64,000 nucleotides of DNA from Dictyobacter kobayashii (GCF_003967555.1 NZ_BIFS01000001.1:4092001-4156000); one strand, 5' to 3'; positions 43,479-52,751 are shown, counted from the stretch's first letter. The notes: generated from the letters alone by a model not told the origin. A program made the numbers and translations.

Positions 43479-44456
43479 ATGGATTGGCGCGAGTTTCTAG
43501 GCAGTATTATCAGCAATACGGCTGAACGTGATCGCATCGCCACTGAAATCGGAGTGCATGCGGTAACCTTGAATCGCTGGGTAAGTGGTGAGTCTTCTCC
43601 TCGTCCTCATAATATGCGTCAACTGTTGCGTGCCATCCCTAAACAGCAACGTAGCCAGTTACAGACTCTGCTAGAGAAATATTCATCAGATGTCTCTGAT
43701 TTTGAGATTGATATTTCCGAGCAGGAAATCCCTTATAAGTTTATCATGGAAGTATTAGATGCCAGGGCGAGCATCCCCGACCTGTTGCGTTTCTGGTCAA
43801 TTACACGGTTAGTGTTGCAACAGGCGCTACGGCAACTGGACCCTGAAGGCGTAGGCATGGCTATAACCGTGGTACGTTGTATGCCACCACGTGATGAAAA
43901 AATACGAAGTTTGCGTGAGAGTGTTGGCCTGGGGACGCCCCCATGGGGTGGAGATCTAGAAGAGAAAGCATTGCTGCTAGGAGCAGAGTCACTGGCTGGC
44001 CATGTTACCGTCTCATGTCGCCTGGAACACATTGGGGATCTACAGGCAAACAAGACATTTCTGCCAGCATATCAGGTTGAACATGAAGTCAGCGCGGTGG
44101 CCTGTCCTATTATGCATGCCTGTCGCGTTGCTGGATGCCTGCTACTCTCAAGTACCCAGGTTGATTACTTTGCTCCGGAAGCGCGACTATCCCTGGTTCG
44201 TGGCTATACTAATCTGGTCTCGCTGGCCTTTAATCCGGATGAATTTTATGATCCCGAAAAGATTGCCCTGCACATCATGCCACCTCCGGGACGGCAAAAA
44301 GAATTTTTTGATGGTTTCCGTCAGCGTGTGCTGCGGCGGATGCAAGATTCCTCACGATCTGAAAAGCGGCTCGCCAGTCCGGAGGCGGAACAACTGGAAT
44401 GGCAGGAAATAGAAGAGTCATTGCTCAACCTGCCACCTGAAATCAAAATCCACTAA
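43479..44456 (+). CDS. HTH regulator with GAF-like sensor domain
   Basis: 325 residues. N-terminal XRE-like helix-turn-helix (RIATEIGVHAVTLNRWVSGESSPRPHNMRQLLRAIP), a helical linker, then a domain of about 150 residues with GAF character (LLGAESLAGHVTVSCRLEH, YQVEHEVSAVACPIMHACRVAGCLLLSS, QVDYFAPEARLSLVRGYTNLVSLAF). It presumably senses a small molecule and binds DNA, but no ligand can be named. GGAGG six bases before ATG 43479 and a canonical promoter show a well-expressed single gene. Confidence 0.8.
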   Translation: MDWREFLGSIISNTAERDRIATEIGVHAVTLNRWVSGESSPRPHNMRQLLRAIPKQQRSQLQTLLEKYSSDVSDFEIDISEQEIPYKFIMEVLDARASIPDLLRFWSITRLVLQQALRQLDPEGVGMAITVVRCMPPRDEKIRSLRESVGLGTPPWGGDLEEKALLLGAESLAGHVTVSCRLEHIGDLQANKTFLPAYQVEHEVSAVACPIMHACRVAGCLLLSSTQVDYFAPEARLSLVRGYTNLVSLAFNPDEFYDPEKIALHIMPPPGRQKEFFDGFRQRVLRRMQDSSRSEKRLASPEAEQLEWQEIEESLLNLPPEIKIH

Positions 44457-44537
44457 ATTTTTGTCTCTCGCACTTCTCTGTCTGTCCCCGATGTGGATGT
44501 GATATGATAGTGGAGAAGCGAGGGGAATATATTTTTT

Positions 44538-45185
44538 ATGGCACTATTCTTGATCGATCGATTTCATGCCCGGCAGAGGGATGAACAACAGCTTTTAATT
44601 GATAGTGGTCACCTGGAAAAGAAAGAAGAACTGGCCTTACTTGAAGGTGAGCAGCTGCGTCCATTGGCCGTGTTGAGTCTACAGATGTTTATCTGGGGTG
44701 GGCTCTTTTTCGTCATCCTGAACCTATTATCCTACCACTGGCATTATCAGCTCTGGCTGGCTCCACTCACCCCTCTCAGTGTGATCAGCTGGATTATTCT
44801 CAATGTGATTGGTTACCTGCTCATCCTCTGTGTGCATGAATTGATTCATGGCGCTGTCTTTGCCTTATGGGGAGGGCAGCCACACTTTGGCGCCAAACTA
44901 CCCCTTGCCCTCTACTGTGGAGCGCGCCAGCAACTCTTTCGGCGCAATCACTACCTCGCCGTTGGCCTGGCCCCATTGATTGTGTTAACCCTATTAGGAA
45001 TCCTCGTCACCATATTTTATCCTGGCCCCGCTTCCTATCTCTTGCTAGCTTTCGCCGGCAACTTCTCAGGAGCCGCCGGCGATGTTGTGGTTGCCCAACG
45101 TGTGGCACGCCTATCCAATAGCGTGCTGATTGAAGATACCGAAGTTGGCTATACCGCCTGGGAGTTAGCGGAGCAGCCATCTTAA
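44538..45185 (+). CDS. Membrane zincin, DUF3267 family
   Basis: 215 residues with four or more hydrophobic segments and the zinc-protease motif H100-E101-L-I-H104 inside a membrane segment (LLILCVHELIHGAVFALWGG). This is the signature of DUF3267 putative metalloproteases. A later NFSGAAGDVVVAQRVAR segment could give the third ligand Asp. Physiological substrate unknown; relatives lie near stress and envelope genes. Upstream TATGAT with AGGGGA suits the start. Confidence 0.85.
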   Translation: MALFLIDRFHARQRDEQQLLIDSGHLEKKEELALLEGEQLRPLAVLSLQMFIWGGLFFVILNLLSYHWHYQLWLAPLTPLSVISWIILNVIGYLLILCVHELIHGAVFALWGGQPHFGAKLPLALYCGARQQLFRRNHYLAVGLAPLIVLTLLGILVTIFYPGPASYLLLAFAGNFSGAAGDVVVAQRVARLSNSVLIEDTEVGYTAWELAEQPS

Positions 45186-45308
45186 GGGGCAAGACTTGAC
45201 GAAATGTGGATTGAATACTAAGCTGTAAATGCACTTTGTTGGTATATTTGTAGCCAGGCCTTGATCCAGCGAAGGTTGAGGCTTTATAGATATAGAAATT
45301 GTACACTT

Positions 45309-46262
45309 ATGCCAGAACTACCTGAAGTTGAATATACCGCGCGCCAATTGCGCGCTTCTGTCGTGGGGGCGACCATCCGGGAGGCATACGTCTTCTGGGA
45401 GCGCACCATCAGCTATCCTCCCGTTCCTGATTTTCTTGTCGAGGTAGCCGGCCGCCGCATTGAAAGTGTGCGCAGGCGTGGCAAGTATTTGCTGGTTGAT
45501 CTGAGTGGCGATGTCTTTCTCTCCATTCATCGACGTATGACTGGCAATTTCCTGTTGCTACCAGCGGGCTGGGAACTGGATACCAGTCTGCGCGAGCAGG
45601 ATCGTGCGGCCTGGTATACCAAAGGTCCTACTTTTCGCGCAGGTGGTGAAGAGGGTTCAGCTTACAACTCTGAAATGAAGTATTGCCGGGTCTGTTTTGT
45701 TTTTGAGGATGGACGCTGCCTGCTCTTTACTGATCCAAGAAAATTTGGCAAAATTGGTCTATGGCCACAGGAGCGTGAGCAAGAAGCACTCAAAGGACTG
45801 GGACCAGAGCCCCTGGGAGCTGATTTTTCGGTTGAGCGCTTTAGCGCCGCCCTGAAAGGCCGTAGAACCGGCATTAAACAGGTGCTGTTGGATCAGACCG
45901 TTGTCGCAGGCGTGGGCAATATTTATGCTGATGAAGCGTTATTTTATGCCCATATTCATCCCTTGCGCCGGGCGGATAGCCTGACGCCAGAGGAGATACA
46001 AGTATTACACACGGGTATCATCTCGGTATTAACCCTGGGCATTGAGCATGGGGGGACATCGTTTAACGATTATCGGGATCTCTGGGGAGAGGCCGGCGAC
46101 AACTTTAACCATGTGCACGTCTATCATCAGGAAGGCAAGCCCTGTAGTCGGTGTGGCACAATCATCGAGCGTATGGTGATTGCTCAGAGGAGTGCGCACT
46201 TCTGTCCGGGCTGTCAACAAGCGCCTGCCCAGCCAGGGGACATCGTGACCAGCGTCCCCTGA
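45309..46262 (+). CDS. mutM: Formamidopyrimidine-DNA glycosylase
   Basis: Base-excision repair enzyme removing 8-oxoguanine and FaPy, with AP lyase activity. PELPEVE after Met gives the catalytic P2 and E3; H2TH region is near VLLDQTVVAGVGNIYADEALF, and the C-terminal zinc finger reads CSRCG...CPGCQ. At 317 residues it is longer than usual (270-290) because of an insertion near TKGPTFRAGGEEGSAYNSE. I take ATG 45309, since the active enzyme must begin at PELPEVE; no strong ribosome site is visible, so it may be translated weakly or from a longer transcript including the zincin gene. Confidence 0.96.
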   Translation: MPELPEVEYTARQLRASVVGATIREAYVFWERTISYPPVPDFLVEVAGRRIESVRRRGKYLLVDLSGDVFLSIHRRMTGNFLLLPAGWELDTSLREQDRAAWYTKGPTFRAGGEEGSAYNSEMKYCRVCFVFEDGRCLLFTDPRKFGKIGLWPQEREQEALKGLGPEPLGADFSVERFSAALKGRRTGIKQVLLDQTVVAGVGNIYADEALFYAHIHPLRRADSLTPEEIQVLHTGIISVLTLGIEHGGTSFNDYRDLWGEAGDNFNHVHVYHQEGKPCSRCGTIIERMVIAQRSAHFCPGCQQAPAQPGDIVTSVP

Positions 46263-46307
46263 TTGAATGTGATGGCTGTAAATCCCCGGACTCTGTCTGT
46301 CCTGTTC

Positions 46308-46778
46308 TTATTGTGGCGTAAAGAAAGCCGGGGTGCAGGCAACCGTTTTGCCGTCGACGTTAAATGAGACATCGACGGTGGCGGCGGTCATGCGAGGCTG
46401 TTGACCCTGAAGTTGCAGTACAAAGCTGACATAGCCGCCGCTATCGCTGACCGGAGCCTGGTCCAGATTGAGATCGCCATAGGCGAAATGGGCAGTTGCC
46501 TGGGCGGATGCACCGGGTACAGGCTTGACATTTTGGGTCAAACGGGCATAGATAGTAATGACACCATAGGTGTTGGGATTATTAGCGGACGACCAGGCTC
46601 CACAAAGATATTTCGATAACTTTGGGATGGCTGGTATTCCTTTTTGAAAAGACTTATTAATAGTCACTGTCGGCTGTGCCTTTGGTTGGTTCACAGCAAT
46701 AGTGGGTCCGCATGCGGACAAAGTAACCAGGAGTGTCAGGAGCAAAGCGCTCATTAAAAATAGTGACGTTTTTTTCAT
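46308..46778 (-). CDS. Secreted lipoprotein, 156 residues
   Basis: Signal peptide with lipobox LSAC (Cys about residue 22), followed by a short linker and a beta-rich domain containing one likely disulfide (KYLCGAW and TVACTP). No family recognised; the VSDSGGYVSFVLQLQG strand suggests an Ig-like fold. Lipid-modified and surface exposed by inference. It is convergent with mutM. Confidence 0.8.
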   Translation of the reverse strand: MKKTSLFLMSALLLTLLVTLSACGPTIAVNQPKAQPTVTINKSFQKGIPAIPKLSKYLCGAWSSANNPNTYGVITIYARLTQNVKPVPGASAQATAHFAYGDLNLDQAPVSDSGGYVSFVLQLQGQQPRMTAATVDVSFNVDGKTVACTPAFFTPQ

Positions 46779-47035
46779 AGCACTCTAAATGAATTTTCTA
46801 CGTTCTACTTGAATAAGAAACGACAACGCATAATGATTGGGTGATGCGGCCTCACCGCGTCACAGAGATAGATATAGCGGGCTCCCCCTGGGATCACATA
46901 CAGTATATCATAGCTGTGATAGCCAACTAGGCCATACGTCCTGGTATCATTATCTGCGACCATGCATAGTCACAACCAACAGTACTGCAAATGTAGGAAA
47001 AACAACGAATAGCCACTTATGAGTAAGAATGTGCT

Positions 47036-48357
47036 CAGGGCTTCGCAAAAGTCCGGGGAGGTGAAAAAGAAGAGTCAATCCAGTAGAATGAAAAAAAAAT
47101 CAAGGTCATTCGAGGAAAGACTCTGCATGGAATATAGCACACTGAAAACGGAAAGCAAGACCATTCAAGAAGTAAGCCCATCGCATCTGCGTTCGTTGTA
47201 CGACATCTGTGCGCAGATCCCTGATCAGCGGGCAGCCCGAGGGAAGCAATATGCGTTAGCGGACGTGCTCATCGTGCTGATCCTGGCCAAACTGGCTGGG
47301 ATGAAAAGCCTGTTGGGAGCCAGCGATTGGGCGCGAGACCAAGGAGAGAGGCTGCGCGAGCAGTTGAACGTGAAGTGGAAGCGTATGCCGTGTGCCAATA
47401 CGTACAAATATGCGCTCGCTCGGTTGGAGAGCCAGCAGATCAATGAACGATTTCGAGATTGGTTGCTACGGCAGGAGGCAGAAAGCCGATGTGGTGACGA
47501 ACCCAGTCGTCTCGCGATGCTGGCAGAGCAGCGCGCTGTTCATGTGGCCATTGATGGCAAAGTGTTGCGGGGAACCGGTCAGCAGAGCTATGGAGGAGAA
47601 AAGCCGCAGAGGCATGTGTTGCATGTGTATGAAGTGCAAACAGGAATTGTCTTGCATCAGTGTCCAATTGCCGACAAGCAGAATGAAGTCAGTGCCCTCA
47701 AGCCGCTGTTGACCGAAGTGCTCTGCAAAGGGCGCATTTTCACCGTCGATGCTGCTCAAAGTTATCATGCGTTTGGACGCATGGTAAAACGGGCAGGAGG
47801 AGAGGTGATTCTGATCATCAAAGACAATACGCCCGTGACTCGAGAGGATCTGGAACTCTTTTTCGAAGATCCACACGCTGATCGAAGCACCTGGCACTCC
47901 TATGAACAGGTCGAAAAAGGTCATGGCCGACTGGAGCGGCGCCACCTGCTCACCTCACCGGACCTCAACGAGTTTCTGGATCGAGAATGGGGAGAAGTTG
48001 GGCAGGTCTTTCGATTACAACGGGAACGCAAGACGGCAGAGAAAAGGAGCGTAGAGGTCGTGTACGGATTGACGACCTTGAGCCGAGAACAGTGTTCGAT
48101 CCAGCGGCTTTTCCGCCTCATCCGCGACCACTGGGCGGTGGAAAATCGTCTCCATGGGCGCCGTGATGTGACGTTGGGAGAAGACCGATGTGGCGTTCGC
48201 GTTCCTCCTGTCGCTCAAATGCTTGCCGTACTCAACTCGCTCGTGCTCTCCTTGATGGATATGCATCAGGTTTCCAATGTGGCTCGTCAAATCCGGCGAT
48301 TTGCATCTCACCCAGAGGAGGCCCTTGCTTGGTTACTCTGACTTTTGCGAAGCCCTG
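47036..48357 (+). mobile_element. ISAs1-family insertion sequence, intact
   Basis: 1322 bp with inverted ends CAGGGCTTCGCAAAAGTC (left 47036; right end complement finishing at 48357) and a 10 bp target duplication AGAATGTGCT on both sides (47026-47035 and 48358-48367). One transposase gene inside. Perfect ends and duplication suggest recent insertion. It lies upstream of larB, splitting what was an intergenic region. Confidence 0.95.
47127..48341 (+). CDS. ISAs1-family DDE transposase
   Basis: 404 residues from ATG 47127, which has GAGGAAAG eight bases upstream. The frame begins earlier, at 47019, outside the element; that start is an artefact of the insertion. Domains: DDE_Tnp_1-associated N-terminus (HLRSLYDICAQIPDQRAARGKQYALADVLIVLILAKLAG) and the DDE core with VAIDGKVLRGTG, IFTVDAAQSYHA and the C-terminal HWAVENRLHGRRDVTLGEDRC. 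Each catalytic acidic residue lies in an expected block. Apparently functional. It may also act on the family A elements, whose ends share CAGGGCTT. Confidence 0.95.
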   Translation: MEYSTLKTESKTIQEVSPSHLRSLYDICAQIPDQRAARGKQYALADVLIVLILAKLAGMKSLLGASDWARDQGERLREQLNVKWKRMPCANTYKYALARLESQQINERFRDWLLRQEAESRCGDEPSRLAMLAEQRAVHVAIDGKVLRGTGQQSYGGEKPQRHVLHVYEVQTGIVLHQCPIADKQNEVSALKPLLTEVLCKGRIFTVDAAQSYHAFGRMVKRAGGEVILIIKDNTPVTREDLELFFEDPHADRSTWHSYEQVEKGHGRLERRHLLTSPDLNEFLDREWGEVGQVFRLQRERKTAEKRSVEVVYGLTTLSREQCSIQRLFRLIRDHWAVENRLHGRRDVTLGEDRCGVRVPPVAQMLAVLNSLVLSLMDMHQVSNVARQIRRFASHPEEALAWLL

Positions 48358-48469
48358 AGAATGTGCTACCGTTGGCTTGCTGAATAAGTTGGACTGTGTT
48401 ACACTGTGACTGGTTGTAGGATGCAGATGACTAATCATTGTGCACTGATCGATTTGAGGTATTACTTTT

Positions 48470-49342
48470 GTGAATCACGAAATTGATAGACAATTCGAAC
48501 TCTTTAATCAGTTGCTCGGGGAAGAACCATTCGGGCACAACGCACTTCATATGGGAAAAACTGAGCAAGGATCTGAGTTTGTCAGTTCTAATCATCCCGA
48601 TGACGCACAGTTGCAACCAGCGAAAGATGCACAGACTGAACCCTCTTCTGCCATCCATACTCGTCCTGATCCTGGACGCGAGCAGCGGAAAGGTGCTCCC
48701 GAAGTCATTTTAGGGGCAACCAAAGAGACGGCGCAGATTATTTCAATGGCGCATGGCCTCTTAGCCGGGACCGGGCGTGCGATCATCAGTCGCTTGCGCC
48801 CCGACTCGGTACTTCCTCTCCAGAAAGAGTTTCAAGCCTACACTGTTCGTACGCTTGCGGCGGCTCGTGCTATGGCGATTTACCGCCCTGATTATGTGCG
48901 TAAAAAGACCGGCGGTCATGTTGGTGTGATCAGTGCCGGAACATCAGATATTCCAGTAGCGGAAGAAGCGGGACTCATCGCGGAAGAGATGGGTTGCCAG
49001 GTCACAACTATCTATGATGTAGGGGTCGCAGGGCTTCATCGCTTGTTTGGGCCATTGCGTGAACTGCTCTCAAATGAGGTGGATGTGATTATCGTTGCTG
49101 CGGGTATGGATGGAGCTTTACCTTCAGTTATCGCAGGGCTGGTGCCAGTTCCAGTTATTGGGTTACCAACGTCGATTGGCTATGGTCTAGGCGGCAATGG
49201 GGTTGCCGCATTGCTTTCGATGTTGCAAACGTGTGCGCCAGGACTTTCAGTCGTCAATATCGATAACGGTGTTGGCGCTGGTATCACAGCGGCGCTGGTT
49301 GCTAATCGTGTGGCGCAGGCGCGTGAACATCAGTCGCAGTAG
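48470..49342 (+). CDS. larB: LarB, nickel-pincer cofactor carboxylase/hydrolase
   Basis: Catalyses the first step of nickel-pincer nucleotide synthesis: carboxylation and hydrolysis of nicotinic acid adenine dinucleotide to pyridinium-3,5-biscarboxylate mononucleotide. The 290 residues contain an acidic variable N-terminus of about 75 residues, then the LarB core with GVISAGTSDIPVAEEA, VYDVGVAGLHRL-type segment, IIVAAGMDGALPSVIAGLV, GLPTSIGYG and NIDNGVGAGI. larC and larE are not in the window, so it is an orphan here. GTG 48470 with GAGGT upstream. The ISAs1 insertion ends 112 bases before it and may supply or disrupt its promoter. Confidence 0.93.
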   Translation: MNHEIDRQFELFNQLLGEEPFGHNALHMGKTEQGSEFVSSNHPDDAQLQPAKDAQTEPSSAIHTRPDPGREQRKGAPEVILGATKETAQIISMAHGLLAGTGRAIISRLRPDSVLPLQKEFQAYTVRTLAAARAMAIYRPDYVRKKTGGHVGVISAGTSDIPVAEEAGLIAEEMGCQVTTIYDVGVAGLHRLFGPLRELLSNEVDVIIVAAGMDGALPSVIAGLVPVPVIGLPTSIGYGLGGNGVAALLSMLQTCAPGLSVVNIDNGVGAGITAALVANRVAQAREHQSQ

Positions 49343-49433
49343 GGAAGCAGCGAGATGTTCTGAATGTAGAATGTCTCACCGCTAATATGTTGGGTAAACG
49401 TGGGTACGAAGTTTAAGAGAGGCGGGACTTTCT

Positions 49434-49706
49434 ATGGCAAACAATAAACGTGGCCCCGAACCGGGATCACAAAAAGCCAAGCATGGTGGCCAAGCTGTAC
49501 GCGAGAAATATGGTCCGGAATTCTACTCGAAGATAGGTAAGAAGGGTGGCGAGACGGTGAAAGAGAAACGCGGTCCACAATTCTACGCTGAGATTGGGAA
49601 GAAGGGCGGAGAGTCAACCAAGCGTCAGCAAGGTTCTGAATTCTACTCACGGATTGGGAAGAAGGGCGGCGAACGTGGCCGCACAGCCTCAGATAGCCAG
49701 GAATAA
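49434..49706 (+). CDS. KGG-repeat stress protein, 90 residues
   Basis: Small, very hydrophilic protein made of three near-repeats of about 20 residues with the core FYxxIGKKGGE, the stress-induced bacterial acidophilic repeat (KGG) also seen in B. subtilis GsiB. GsiB-like proteins are induced by desiccation, heat and glucose starvation and are thought to be hydrophilins. GAGAGGCGGG lies before the ATG. A terminator follows at 49821. Confidence 0.93.
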   Translation: MANNKRGPEPGSQKAKHGGQAVREKYGPEFYSKIGKKGGETVKEKRGPQFYAEIGKKGGESTKRQQGSEFYSRIGKKGGERGRTASDSQE

Positions 49707-49820
49707 GTAGCTGATGTTTTTTTCTCTCTTTATTAGGGCCGGCAAGGCTGTTACTATTGCATGGTCTCTAATGATGAGAGGAGCATTGCATTAACATTCG
49801 GGTTGTTTCCCAGTCGTAAC

Positions 49821-49881
49821 AAGACCGCATCCCGTTGCCGTTTTATCCCTCTGGTGAAATTACTATACGGGATGCGGTCTT
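49821..49881 (+). terminator. Long-loop hairpin after the KGG gene
   Basis: Perfect 15 bp arms AAGACCGCATCCCGT (49821-49835) and its complement (49867-49881), 31 base loop, then TCAATTTT. It can also serve ftsZ, which ends at 49929 on the other strand. Confidence 0.7.
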
Positions 49882-49928
49882 CAATTTTGCCTCTTTCTCC
49901 CACTGGAGTGCCTTTGCGCTACCCCTTT

Positions 49929-51503
49929 TTACTCATCATAGCGTTTAATAAAAGGTGGTGGATCGATGGGAGCATCATTGCCAGCTGTAGGGTAATAGCG
50001 AGGTCCCCGTTCCTGTCTCTGTCCCATTCCACGAATACCGCGCAGATCATTTAAGCTGCGCTGCTGGCGTTCTGATTGATCAGGATGAGCCGGTCGTAGC
50101 GAAGGCGGCATCTGCGTGGGCGGGGGCGCTACCGGTTGACCGGGCGACTGAAGCGGTGGTGCTGTACGGGGTAGAGGAGGAGGCAACGGTGTTTGTCCGG
50201 TACGCCTGATTCCCTGTCCTGGATATGTTGGTGCTGTCGTCGGTCTATTCTGTGAAGGTATGCCACGATTAGAGGAAGTCTGGTAGCCGCGTGATGCATC
50301 AACCCGTGCCCCATGCATATTTTCCATGCCAGCCGCGATCAGGGTTACCCGAATAGTATCAGTAAGGGTAGGATCAATGACGGCGCCAAAGATAATATCC
50401 GCCGCATCGTCGATGGAAGCTCCAATACGCTCAGCCACCTCATTGACCTCAAAGAGGGTCATATCTTCGCCACCGCTGATATTAAACAACACGCGCTTAG
50501 CACCACGGATGGTCACATTCAGGAAGCCACCGGCAACAGCCTCTTCGGCTGCAATCTGAGCTCGATTGCGGCCCGTTCCCTGCCCGATACTCATCAAGGC
50601 CGTTCCCGCCTCCAGGAGTACACTACGGACATCCGCGAAATCGACATTAATCATACCAGGCACATTAATGACTTCCGCAATGCCCTGGACACCCTGGCGC
50701 AGAACATCGTCCGCAACTTTAAAGGCATCGGTCAGATTACGATCGCGGGCCACGGTATTGAGCAGGCGATCGTTAGGAATGGTGATCAGTGCATCAATTT
50801 CAGCGCTTAATTCGGCCATACCTTGTTCCGCAATACGCCTACGGCGTGAGCCCTCGAAAGTAAATGGTAAGGTCACGATGCCCACCGTCAGCGCCCCTAG
50901 TTTCTTCGCGATCGAAGCTACCACTGGAGCTGCTCCCGTGCCGGTTCCTCCTCCCATGCCAGCTGCGATAAAAACGAGATCAGCGTCTCCCAGGGCTGCG
51001 CGGATCTCCGCGGTACTTTCCGTGGCCGCACGCATACCGACAGCGGCATTACCGCCGGCCCCCAGGCCCTTGGTATGGTGTTGACCCAGACAGATACGAT
51101 CGGGCGCCTCGCACAGAGCCAGTACCTGAGCATCGGTATTCATCGCCACAAAGCGCACACCGCGCACATTTGTATGGATCATGCGATTAATGGCATTCAT
51201 ACCACCGCCACCGACGCCAACCACAACAATATCGACATGGTGCGGGGCCTCTTCGGGAGCCTCAAAATCAAAGGGGGCTTGAGGAGAAAGGGCATCTCCA
51301 TCGGTGTAGCGTTGATCCCAGCTGGATGGCACATGTTCAGCATCAGCTGGCATATCCTCCGCTACCTCATGACGAAGAATCGCCCATTGATCTTCTTGTC
51401 CTTCATACACGTCTGGTGTTTGTCTGGCCTGGTTAGCCCATGGTTCCGAGGCCATGTTACGTTTATATGCATCATTTGACATTGGCTGCATGCACACCCC
51501 CAT
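49929..51503 (-). CDS. ftsZ: Cell-division GTPase FtsZ with long N- and C-terminal extensions
   Basis: Tubulin-like GTPase that forms the division ring. The GTPase domain begins only near residue 88 (HVDIVVVGVGGGGMNAINRMI) and contains the tubulin signature GGGTGTG (184-190), NTDAQ and the T7-loop region NVDFADVR. Preceding it is an unusual acidic extension of about 87 residues. The C-terminus is a Pro/Gln-rich linker (PPPLPRTAPPLQSPGQPVAPPP) ending in a conserved-type peptide PIDPPPFIKRYDE, the expected site for FtsA/ZipA-like partners. Total 524 residues versus about 380 in most bacteria. Start could be 51503, 51491 or 51482. No other division genes are adjacent. Confidence 0.95.
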   Translation of the reverse strand: MGVCMQPMSNDAYKRNMASEPWANQARQTPDVYEGQEDQWAILRHEVAEDMPADAEHVPSSWDQRYTDGDALSPQAPFDFEAPEEAPHHVDIVVVGVGGGGMNAINRMIHTNVRGVRFVAMNTDAQVLALCEAPDRICLGQHHTKGLGAGGNAAVGMRAATESTAEIRAALGDADLVFIAAGMGGGTGTGAAPVVASIAKKLGALTVGIVTLPFTFEGSRRRRIAEQGMAELSAEIDALITIPNDRLLNTVARDRNLTDAFKVADDVLRQGVQGIAEVINVPGMINVDFADVRSVLLEAGTALMSIGQGTGRNRAQIAAEEAVAGGFLNVTIRGAKRVLFNISGGEDMTLFEVNEVAERIGASIDDAADIIFGAVIDPTLTDTIRVTLIAAGMENMHGARVDASRGYQTSSNRGIPSQNRPTTAPTYPGQGIRRTGQTPLPPPLPRTAPPLQSPGQPVAPPPTQMPPSLRPAHPDQSERQQRSLNDLRGIRGMGQRQERGPRYYPTAGNDAPIDPPPFIKRYDE

Positions 51504-51603
51504 TTCCTCTCATCGAAATAGGCGGATCCTTATGCTCTAGAGCGTACCGCCCATCTTCTCAGTGTTTTTTTCGAGGCTGGTCAGGTTCAGGCCTGAAGTT
51601 TTC

Positions 51604-51687
51604 TCCTCAAGCAACAAAAAATATATGCCTGGTTATGCTGGTTATATCTGCTTGAGGACATAATACAGGCCCCGCCTTTGAGCGGGG
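51604..51687. promoter_or_regulatory. Structured leader upstream of ftsZ
   Basis: Two hairpins: TCCTCAAGCA/TGCTTGAGGA arms (51604-51613, 51649-51658) and CCCCGC/GCGGGG (51670-51675, 51682-51687). If the ftsZ transcript starts above them they form a folded 5' leader. No known riboswitch class recognised. The remaining bases to 51930 hold nothing but a weak CTGGTGAA/TTCACCAG inverted pair. Confidence 0.4.
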
Positions 51688-51930
51688 GGTACCTGACGTA
51701 ATAAAAGCATTCCATCCGCATTGTAACAAGAGTGTCAAGTATGTATTGGGGAGTATCCTCATGCCACTATGGTCGCTTGCCTCTTATATTGAATAACGAA
51801 TCAAACCGGAAAAGTGATATTAAATAGTGCCTTTCCAGGCCACAAAAAAGCCCTGGTGAAAAGAATGTACGCAGATAGAGCAAAAAAGCGTATCATTATA
51901 ACCTCTTATTCACCAGAGCTAGCGAGCAAC

Positions 51931-52056
51931 CTATTCCTTCTTGAGTGAGAGCGAGCTTCCCGATTTAGAAGCTTTTTTCTCACGCTGAGCTTCTTTTTTC
52001 TGCTTATTTGACTTAGGAGCTGCTTTTTGCACCTTCTTCTGTTCTTTATTTGCCAC
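51931..52056 (-). CDS. 41-residue lysine-rich protein
   Basis: Short frame starting at GTG 52056, with AGGAGGG nine bases before it, the best ribosome site in this area. Product: VANKEQKKVQKAAPKSNKQK followed by KEAQREKKASKS and an LSLKKE end, over one third Lys and without hydrophobic core. It resembles small nucleic-acid-binding or ribosome-associated peptides; a family is not recognised. It follows the response-regulator gene on the same strand with 100 bases between. Confidence 0.6.
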   Translation of the reverse strand: MANKEQKKVQKAAPKSNKQKKEAQREKKASKSGSSLSLKKE

Positions 52057-52157
52057 GATAAGTACCCTCCTGAACTGTTTGCCTAGTCCATAGACACGAT
52101 CTATGGGATATCCTTATTGTATCAAAAACTGCAGATGAGGTGTTAGCGCGGCAATCT

Positions 52158-52595
52158 TTAGGGATAATTGTACTGTTCTTGCAGTCGTTTCTCCTCGAAG
52201 GTAGCCAGTGCATGGGTGATCATACGAATCACACTACCTATATCCATTGGTTTGCGAATTTGATAGATGCCACGTTGTTCTAACTCTTTTACCGGTAAGG
52301 TGGCACTCATCATAATCGCGGGCACGCCCCGTGTCTCTTCTTCTGCCTGAAGGCGATCATAGAGCTCCAAACCGTTTAATTTGGGCAAGCGATAATCCAG
52401 CAACATCAGGCAGGGTCGAATCCCGGGGGCTTGTTCCAGTGCAGTCTGACCATTATCAATTACTGTTGTATGGTAAGGTGTCTCCTCTTCAATCAACTGT
52501 TGCAGAAATTGAGCAATATCTGCATCATCTTCAACTATTAAAATGGTTGTGTTCCGTGGGCCAAGAGCCGCTGGCGGAATGACTTCTCGTGGCAT
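52158..52595 (-). CDS. Single-domain response regulator (CheY-like)
   Basis: Receiver domain only, 145 residues. Acidic pocket E22-D23-D24 in VEDDADIAQ, phospho-acceptor D67 in LLDYRLPKLNG, T/S in MMSATLPV and K115 in IRKPMD. No output domain, so it signals by protein contact. A cognate kinase is not adjacent (the kinase at the window end is 10 kb away). AAAGGAG precedes the ATG. Confidence 0.93.
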   Translation of the reverse strand: MPREVIPPAALGPRNTTILIVEDDADIAQFLQQLIEEETPYHTTVIDNGQTALEQAPGIRPCLMLLDYRLPKLNGLELYDRLQAEEETRGVPAIMMSATLPVKELEQRGIYQIRKPMDIGSVIRMITHALATFEEKRLQEQYNYP

Positions 52596-52751
52596 GATGA
52601 ACTCCTTTTCCGCATGCGATAGCTAAGATGCGAATATAATGTTATACCTTAATGTAACGGTTGTCGGGCAAAATTAGTGACGTGCGAAAGATACAATTAC
52701 AAAGACTTGCTGCCATCTTCCTTATTTTTATTCTACCCACTACTCTCTTAA

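Noticed and set aside
50566..51084. 172-codon plus-strand frame inside ftsZ
   Set aside because: Antisense to strongly conserved FtsZ coding sequence; no start site of its own.
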